Positions 1-4,037 of a stretch of 5,589 bases of DNA are shown in pieces. Under the pieces are notes generated by a model. That model made no database searches, was not told the DNA's origin, and saw only the letters and a list, made by a program, of their open reading frames with translations. A program made the position numbers and the translations under genes. This DNA comes from an uncultured Collinsella sp. Lineage in GTDB: Bacteria; Actinomycetota; Coriobacteriia; Coriobacteriales; Coriobacteriaceae. The DNA lies in contig USGN01000089.1 of assembly GCA_900554255.1 (NCBI GenBank), positions 1-5,589 of the forward strand. The letters run 5' to 3'. How positions within the stretch are numbered: position 1 is the stretch's first letter; every line of letters begins with the position of its first letter.

Positions 1-603
1 CGCGCGCTGGTCGACGAGGCCATCGACTTTGTCGGGCTGGGCGACTGTGCCAAGTTTCGCCCCGGCAAGCTCTCGGGCGGCCTGGCGCGTCGCCTCAACA
101 TTGCCTGCGGCATTGCGCACAAGCCCGAGCTCATCTTCTTTGACGAGCCTACGGTGGCAGTCGACCCGCAGAGTCGCAACGCCATCCTGGAGGGCATCTG
201 CCGCCTGCGCGACGAGGGCGCCACGGTGGTGTATACCAGCCATTACATGGAGGAAGTCGAGCAGATTTGCAGCCGCATCATGATCATGGACGGCGGACGT
301 GTGCTGGCGCAGGGCACCAATGACGAGCTCAAACGCATGATTCAAATGGGCGAGCGCGTGACTGTCGAGGTCGGCGAGATGCCGAGCGCGGCGCTCGGTG
401 CCGTCGCGAGCCTGCCACATGTCCTGGACCTGTCGGCGACGGCGGGCCAGCTCACGTTTTCGTGCGAGGCGAGCCCGCATAACCTGACGGACATTCTCGA
501 TGCGCTGCGCTCGCATGACGTGGCGCTCGGCCGCGTGTGGAGCGAGCCACCGACCCTCAACGACGTGTTCCTCGAGATCACCGGCCGCGAGCTGCGCGAC
601 TAG
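1..603 (+). CDS. ABC-2 type exporter ATP-binding protein (DrrA/CcmA-like), 5'-truncated
   Basis: This is the C-terminal 200 residues of an ABC ATPase read in frame 1 from the window edge to TAG at 601-603. The Walker A and Q-loop lie outside the window. Visible in order: ABC signature LSGGLARRLNIA (residues 24-35), Walker B LIFFDEP (44-50), D-loop region VAVDPQSR (52-59), H-loop YTSHYMEEVE with His81, then a C-terminal accessory region ending LNDVFLEITGRELRD. That tail is typical of DrrA-like ATPases powering ABC-2 exporters of drugs, lipids or polysaccharides. The protein would act on the cytoplasmic face and drive the two permeases immediately downstream, the first of which starts 9 nt after the stop. 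Ala53 stands where this family usually has Gly (PTVGVDP). The substrate cannot be read from the sequence. Family assignment is firm. The true start is not visible, and an internal ATG at 154 is not a credible start because the signature motif lies upstream of it in frame. Confidence 0.95.
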   Translation, partial: RALVDEAIDFVGLGDCAKFRPGKLSGGLARRLNIACGIAHKPELIFFDEPTVAVDPQSRNAILEGICRLRDEGATVVYTSHYMEEVEQICSRIMIMDGGRVLAQGTNDELKRMIQMGERVTVEVGEMPSAALGAVASLPHVLDLSATAGQLTFSCEASPHNLTDILDALRSHDVALGRVWSEPPTLNDVFLEITGRELRD

Positions 604-607
604 GGGG
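602..607 (+). promoter_or_regulatory. ribosome binding site of first permease, overlapping upstream stop
   Basis: AGGGGG lies 5 nt before the ATG at 613 and shares bases with the TAG stop of the ATPase gene. This supports the 613 start and translational coupling of the two genes. Confidence 0.6.
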
Positions 608-612
608 CAGTC

Positions 613-1800
613 ATGTTCAACACCATCATCACTACGGTCAAGACGCTGCTGCGCCGGCCGAGCACGTGGGTCTGGGGCGCTCTCTTTCCCATCGCACTTT
701 CCACGATGTTCATGTTTATGTTTGCGAATCTGGGCTCCGACGGCACGGTCGACCCGGTACCGGTTGCCGTCATAGCGGACGAGGCCTGGGACGCCTCGAC
801 CTTTAAGGACGTGGCGACGTCGCTTGCCAAGGAGAGCGACAATCAGCTGCTCGAGATCCACGAGTGCGACGACGCAGCCGATGCGAACCGTGCGCTTAAG
901 GCCGGCGAGGTCGCGGGCATCTATACGGTCGACGACGCGGGCGCACCCAAGCTCACGTTGCTGTCGAGCTACGACAGCTCGCGTGCCTCAACGGTGCTCA
1001 CCGACCGCAGCATTTTGGAGACGGTGGCAAGCTCGTATACACAAAATGCCGAGCTCATGTCCCAGATTGCCCAAGACAACCCGGCGGCGCTCGCCGACCC
1101 GGAGGCGGTTGCGCGCGCCCTGTCGCTCGAGGGCGGCACCCGCCGCGTAAGCCTGACACGCACCACGCCCGATGGCACGGTCATCTACTATTACGCGCTC
1201 TTTGGCCTGGTCGCGATGATGTCTGCCGAGTTTGCCGCCTTGAGCGTCGTCGATCTGCAGCCCAATCTGTCGGGCCTTGGCGCGCGCCGCTGCGCGGGCG
1301 GTCTTTCCAAAACGGCGTTGCTGGCCGGTATCTTTGTGGGCTCGTGGCTGGTCTCCTTTGCCTCGATGGCGATCGCGATCGGCTACGTGCGCCTGGTTGT
1401 GGGCGTCGACTTTGGCGGGCGCGAGGGGCTGTGTCTGGTGGGCGGTGCCGCTTCCGCGCTTGCCGCCACGGGCTTGGGACTCTTTGTGGGCACGCTTCCC
1501 GTTAAGGGCGGCAAGGCATCCAAGTCGGGCATCCTCACAGGCTTTGCCACCACGTGCGCTTTGTTCGCTGGGCTCTACGGCGAACCGGCGATGGCGCTTG
1601 CCGATGACGTCGCGCGCGCCTGTCCGGCCGAGTGCTGGCTCAACCCCGTCAAGCTCATCTGCGACATGTTCAACCGCCTGTATTTCTTTGAGGACCTGGA
1701 TCCTTTTGCCGTTCGCGCCGGCGCACTGGTCCTCATGGCACTGCTGTTCGTTGCCGCCGCCACGCTGATCTTTGGAAGGAGCCGCTATGAGCACCTTTAA
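613..1800 (+). CDS. ABC-2 type transporter permease subunit 1
   Basis: A 395-residue integral membrane protein. One transmembrane helix near the N-terminus (about residues 19-39, after the basic stretch KTLLRRP) is followed by a large hydrophilic domain (about 42-188) expected outside the membrane. Five hydrophobic segments then follow, at about 190-210, 234-256, 272-293, 306-322 and 369-387. The arrangement of 1 helix + soluble domain + 5 helices is that of the ABC-2 membrane families with a long first extracytoplasmic loop. The stretch NPVKLICDMFNRLYFF (344-359), before the last helix, resembles the conserved region seen at this position in ABC-2 permeases. It should form the exporter channel with the next gene product, powered by the preceding ATPase. 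The start at 613 has a good Shine-Dalgarno at 602-607. The 3' end overlaps the next gene by 14 nt. The substrate is unknown; antimicrobial, lipid or peptide efflux are all possible. Confidence 0.92.
   Translation: MFNTIITTVKTLLRRPSTWVWGALFPIALSTMFMFMFANLGSDGTVDPVPVAVIADEAWDASTFKDVATSLAKESDNQLLEIHECDDAADANRALKAGEVAGIYTVDDAGAPKLTLLSSYDSSRASTVLTDRSILETVASSYTQNAELMSQIAQDNPAALADPEAVARALSLEGGTRRVSLTRTTPDGTVIYYYALFGLVAMMSAEFAALSVVDLQPNLSGLGARRCAGGLSKTALLAGIFVGSWLVSFASMAIAIGYVRLVVGVDFGGREGLCLVGGAASALAATGLGLFVGTLPVKGGKASKSGILTGFATTCALFAGLYGEPAMALADDVARACPAECWLNPVKLICDMFNRLYFFEDLDPFAVRAGALVLMALLFVAAATLIFGRSRYEHL
1777..1781 (+). promoter_or_regulatory. ribosome binding site that fixes the start of permease 2
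   Basis: AGGAG, within GGAAGGAG at 1774-1781, lies 5 nt before the ATG at 1787. It favours that ATG over an in-frame TTG at 1772, which would itself sit inside this Shine-Dalgarno region. The site is embedded in the coding end of permease 1. Confidence 0.7.
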
Positions 1801-2992
1801 GACCGCGCTTCGCATGGCGCTCGCTCACCCGTTCTACCTGCTCATCTACACGGTGTTCATTTCGCTGATGGGCGTATTCATCGCGGCATCGGTGAGCTGG
1901 AACTCGTCGCAGCTCACCGAGTACAAGCCCTACGACGCCAACGTGATCGTGGTCGACCGCGATGGCAGTGATCTTTCACGTGCGCTCACCAAGCACCTAG
2001 GTTCGCGGTTTGACCTGGTCACGGGCGTCGGCGATGACACGTACGACCTTGCGGACGCGCTCTCCAAGAGCAACAGCGCCAAGGGCAGCGCCGACTGCGT
2101 GTTCTTTATCCCGGAGGGGTTCGAGGACGACCTGGTCGCGGCTGCCCGCGCGGGGGAGTCCCTGCCCAAGCTCGATGTGACCTACGGTGCCGGCACCATG
2201 GCGGCGGCGCTTTCGTCTGCCGAGGCCTCGCGCTGGATCTCGCTCGCGGGCGCTGCGGCGGCGGTTGAGCCCGCTGCTTCTAACGGCGATGTTGCCAAGG
2301 CCGCCGAGCATGCCGCTGCAAAGCGCGCGGAGGTCCAGATCGAGCAGGTCAAGGTCGACTCGACGGCTGCCGCCACGCTCGAGTCGTATTTCAACTTTGG
2401 CGCGTACGCGATCATCTCGTCGGTCATCGTGTCGGTGGGACTGGTGTTCTCGGGCATGAACGAGCCCGAGCGTGTGCGCCGTATGGAGGCCGGCCCGGTC
2501 TCCGAGCGCCAGCGCTCGCTTGCTGTGTTTGCGGCCGCCGCCGTGCTCACCGTCTGCATCTGGTTTGTGTCGAGCATGATGGGCGTTGTGGGCTTTGCCG
2601 GCGCGGTCGCCGAGGTCGGCGTGGGCCGTGTGTGCCTGGCGCTGGCAGCGACGTTTGCCCTGGCGTGCACGCCGCTGGCCGTTGGCTTTGCCCTTTCGAG
2701 CCTGGGTGCGCGTGAGGAGCTGCTCAACGGTGTGGGCAACCTGCTCGGCATGCTCATGACGTTTTTGGGCGGCGCTTGGATGCCGCTGTCGCTGATGGGT
2801 TCGGCCGTGCAGACGGTGGCGCACTTTGTGCCGACGTATTGGGTGAACGACGCGATCGGCAAGGCGCTCGCTTCGGACCTGACGTCCACCGTGTTGGGCG
2901 ACATCGCCTGCGACCTGGGCGTCACCGTGCTCTTCGCCGCCGCCATTGCCGCCGTAGGTCTGGCTCTCGCACGCGCCAAATCCCGCGCCTAA
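1787..2992 (+). CDS. ABC-2 type transporter permease subunit 2
   Basis: A 401-residue membrane protein with the same plan as its upstream neighbour: one N-terminal helix (about 17-36), a hydrophilic domain (about 37-200, Ala-rich between 138 and 182), then hydrophobic segments at about 203-223, 246-270, 281-304, 315-334 and 377-397. The motif FVPTYWVNDAI (347-357) before the last helix is a common ABC-2 feature. The shared topology and direct linkage suggest the two permeases form a heterodimer, with the 1-603 product as the ATPase. The start was set at ATG 1787 rather than an upstream in-frame TTG (1772) because of the AGGAG at 1777-1781. Translation is probably coupled to the previous gene, since the start lies inside it by 14 nt. 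The gene ends 4 nt before the intergenic repeat array, so it is probably the last gene of the operon. The exported substrate is unknown. Confidence 0.92.
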   Translation: MSTFKTALRMALAHPFYLLIYTVFISLMGVFIAASVSWNSSQLTEYKPYDANVIVVDRDGSDLSRALTKHLGSRFDLVTGVGDDTYDLADALSKSNSAKGSADCVFFIPEGFEDDLVAAARAGESLPKLDVTYGAGTMAAALSSAEASRWISLAGAAAAVEPAASNGDVAKAAEHAAAKRAEVQIEQVKVDSTAAATLESYFNFGAYAIISSVIVSVGLVFSGMNEPERVRRMEAGPVSERQRSLAVFAAAAVLTVCIWFVSSMMGVVGFAGAVAEVGVGRVCLALAATFALACTPLAVGFALSSLGAREELLNGVGNLLGMLMTFLGGAWMPLSLMGSAVQTVAHFVPTYWVNDAIGKALASDLTSTVLGDIACDLGVTVLFAAAIAAVGLALARAKSRA

Positions 2993-2996
2993 CCGC

Positions 2997-3027
2997 CTAG
3001 TCGTTGGGGACGTTCTTAAACGACTAG
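2997..3027 (+). repeat. repeat unit A: perfect 9-bp stem hairpin
   Basis: Left arm CTAGTCGTT (2997-3005), loop GGGGACGTTCTTA (3006-3018), right arm AACGACTAG (3019-3027); the arms are exact reverse complements. It begins 4 nt after the stop of permease 2. No U-tract follows, so it is not a standard intrinsic terminator, but it could protect the 3' end of the operon mRNA. Confidence 0.8.
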
Positions 3028-3038
3028 CCATCGGGTGG

Positions 3039-3069
3039 GTACTCATTGGGGACAGACTTAAACGACTAG
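3039..3069 (+). repeat. repeat unit C: degenerate copy of unit A
   Basis: A 31-nt copy in the same orientation as unit A, matching it at 25 of 31 positions with no gaps. The right arm AACGACTAG is identical. The left arm (GTACTCATT) has three changes that break the stem, and the loop differs at three adjacent positions. A further partial unit starts at the shared CTAG (3066) and runs into the central hairpin. Confidence 0.7.
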
Positions 3070-3074
3070 TCATT

Positions 3075-3131
3075 GAGGACAGTCTTTGCCGAACCGCCGG
3101 CTTGCCGGCCGGGTTGCCAAGGACTGTCCCC
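3075..3131. repeat. central long imperfect hairpin of the array
   Basis: The left arm starts GAGGACAGTCTTTG and the right arm ends CAAGGACTGTCCCC. With small bulges the arms pair over about 26 nt down to a CCGG/CCGG core around 3097-3108. This is the symmetry centre of the array and would form the largest RNA or cruciform structure in the window. There is no U-tract on either side. Confidence 0.65.
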
Positions 3132-3191
3132 AGCTGCCGGCAGAAAAGGAACGTCCCCAACTGCCGGGTGGCGAAAGAGTGTCCCCAACAG

Positions 3192-3222
3192 CTAGTCATT
3201 TAAGAACGTCCCCAATGACTAG
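3192..3222 (-). repeat. repeat unit B: inverted copy of unit A with compensated stem
   Basis: Left arm CTAGTCATT (3192-3200), loop TAAGAACGTCCCC (3201-3213), right arm AATGACTAG (3214-3222). The loop is the exact reverse complement of the unit A loop. Over 31 nt it differs from the reverse complement of unit A at only two positions, one in each arm, and these pair with each other. Confidence 0.8.
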
Positions 3223-3256
3223 TCTGAAATAAAATCCAGGCCTCGCTCCAAAATAG

Positions 3257-3286
3257 TTCGCCATGGTTTACTATTACGCTCATAAA
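3257..3286 (+). promoter_or_regulatory. possible promoter of the ABC-FtsX pair
   Basis: The stretch 3223-3300 is clearly AT-richer than its surroundings and lies between the repeat array and the next gene. The best -10-like hexamer is CATAAA (3281-3286), with a weak TTCGCC (3257-3262) 18 nt upstream. TACTAT at 3269 is an alternative -10. A short inverted repeat TACTA (3269-3273) / TAGTA (3288-3292) and a wider GCCTCG (3240-3245) / CGAGGC (3293-3298) surround it and could be operator half-sites. All matches are modest, and no regulator gene is visible. Confidence 0.3.
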
Positions 3287-3303
3287 GTAGTACGAGGCTA
3301 ACA

Positions 3304-4029
3304 ATGGGGGATACCATGGCAACGCAGGAAGCCTACGTCCAAGTTAAGGATCTCAAAAAGCACTACGGCGACGGTGATGCGCGCCTGACGGTGCTCGACG
3401 GCATCGACACGTCCATCAATCGCGGCGAGATCTGCGTGATGCTGGGCCCCTCGGGTTCGGGCAAATCGACATTCCTCAATCTTATCGGCGGCTTGGAGGA
3501 TGCCGACGGCGGCTCCATTATGGTGGACGGCTGCGACCTGACGACGCTCAAGCCTACCGACCTGGGCGAGTATCGCCGCCGTGAGCTGGGTTTTGTCTTC
3601 CAGTTCTACAACCTGGTGCCCGACCTCACCATCAAGGAAAACATCGAGGTCACGGCACACCTGTCCAAAAAGCCGCTCAACATTGATGACCTGCTACGCT
3701 CGCTGGGCCTCTACGAGCACCGCAACAAGTTTCCACGCCAGGTTTCGGGTGGTCAGCAGCAGCGCTGTGCCATCGGCCGCGCGCTCGTCAAAAACCCGGG
3801 TCTGCTGCTGTGCGACGAGCCCACCGGCGCGCTCGACTACAAGACGTCCAAGGAAATCTTGCAGCTCATGGAGGATATCAACCGCACCTACGGCTGCACC
3901 ATTATCATCGTCACCCACAATGCTGCCATCGCCCGCATGGCCAATCGCGTGCTGCGCCTGCGCGACGGGCGCATCGTCGAGGACGAGCTCAATGAGTCGC
4001 CCGTCGCGGCTGCCGAGCTCGATTGGTAG
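3304..4029 (+). CDS. ABC transporter ATP-binding protein, LolD/MacB-type, partner of FtsX-like permease
   Basis: A complete 241-residue ABC ATPase with all hallmarks: Walker A GPSGSGKST (48-56), Q-loop FVFQFYNLVPDLT (Gln100), signature VSGGQQQR (147-154), Walker B LLLCDEPTGALD (167-178), and H-loop IIIVTH (His205). The sequence FQFYNLVPDLT after the Q-loop and the EPTGALD signature are typical of the MacB/LolD subfamily, which works with FtsX-fold permeases by mechanotransmission on lipoproteins, peptides or cell-wall enzymes rather than by an alternating-access channel. The permease gene starts 8 nt after this stop, so the two form an operon. The start at 3304 has GAGG (3294-3297) 6 nt upstream. 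A second ATG at 3316 (MATQEAY) has GGGGG (3306-3310) 5 nt before it and is equally plausible, because homologues usually begin close to the first strand. This ATPase is not closely similar to the one at 1-603 and belongs to a separate transporter. Confidence 0.95.
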   Translation: MGDTMATQEAYVQVKDLKKHYGDGDARLTVLDGIDTSINRGEICVMLGPSGSGKSTFLNLIGGLEDADGGSIMVDGCDLTTLKPTDLGEYRRRELGFVFQFYNLVPDLTIKENIEVTAHLSKKPLNIDDLLRSLGLYEHRNKFPRQVSGGQQQRCAIGRALVKNPGLLLCDEPTGALDYKTSKEILQLMEDINRTYGCTIIIVTHNAAIARMANRVLRLRDGRIVEDELNESPVAAAELDW

Positions 4030-4033
4030 GCGG
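4028..4033 (+). promoter_or_regulatory. ribosome binding site of the FtsX-like gene
   Basis: AGGCGG lies 4 nt before the ATG at 4038, overlapping the TAG stop (4027-4029) of the ATPase gene. It supports the 4038 start and coupling of the two genes. Confidence 0.5.
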
Positions 4034-4037
4034 CGCC

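Larger units (their letters stand above)
2997..3222. repeat. inverted array of short palindromic repeats (REP/MITE-like element)
   Basis: About 226 bp of non-coding DNA built from degenerate copies of a 31-nt unit: arm CTAGTC(G/A)TT, centre beginning GGGGAC, arm AA(C/T)GACTAG. The left half carries GGGGAC-type cores at 3006, 3048 and 3075 (GAGGAC). The right half carries the reverse complement GTCCCC at 3126, 3153, 3181 and 3208. Successive cores are mostly 27-28 nt apart, as expected if 31-nt units share their 4-nt CTAG ends. The whole array is bounded by CTAG and is roughly symmetrical about the hairpin at 3075-3131. Intergenic arrays with GTCCCC cores are, from memory, seen around REP-associated (Y1-type) transposases. 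No transposase lies in this window, so it would be a non-autonomous element or a scar. It could also act in mRNA end formation or stability for the operon before it. The repeat structure is certain; the class is inferred. Confidence 0.75.

Noticed and set aside
1772..1786. TTG start for permease 2, adding five residues
   Set aside because: The TTG lies within the Shine-Dalgarno region GGAAGGAG that correctly spaces the ATG at 1787.
988..1815. 275-codon antisense open frame opposite permease 1
   Set aside because: Its product is Arg/His/Gln/Gly-rich with no recognisable domain, and it lies opposite a well-supported membrane protein gene. Long antisense frames are expected with strong G/C third-position bias.
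2997..3027. Classical intrinsic terminator after permease 2
   Set aside because: The stem is good, but the following bases are CCATCGGG, with no U-tract.
1997..3199. 400-codon antisense open frame opposite permease 2 and the repeat array
   Set aside because: It starts inside the non-coding repeat array, its product is His/Arg-rich with low complexity, and it is the mirror of a real gene.
2997..3222. CRISPR array
   Set aside because: Periodic cores at 27-28 nt look superficially similar, but units are palindromic, occur in both orientations, share ends and leave no unique spacers of constant length. No cas gene is present.
1..4029. Treating both ABC ATPases and all permeases as one transporter
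   Set aside because: The two ATPases belong to different subfamilies (DrrA-like and LolD/MacB-like), each has its own adjacent permease type, and a 311-bp repeat and promoter gap separates them.
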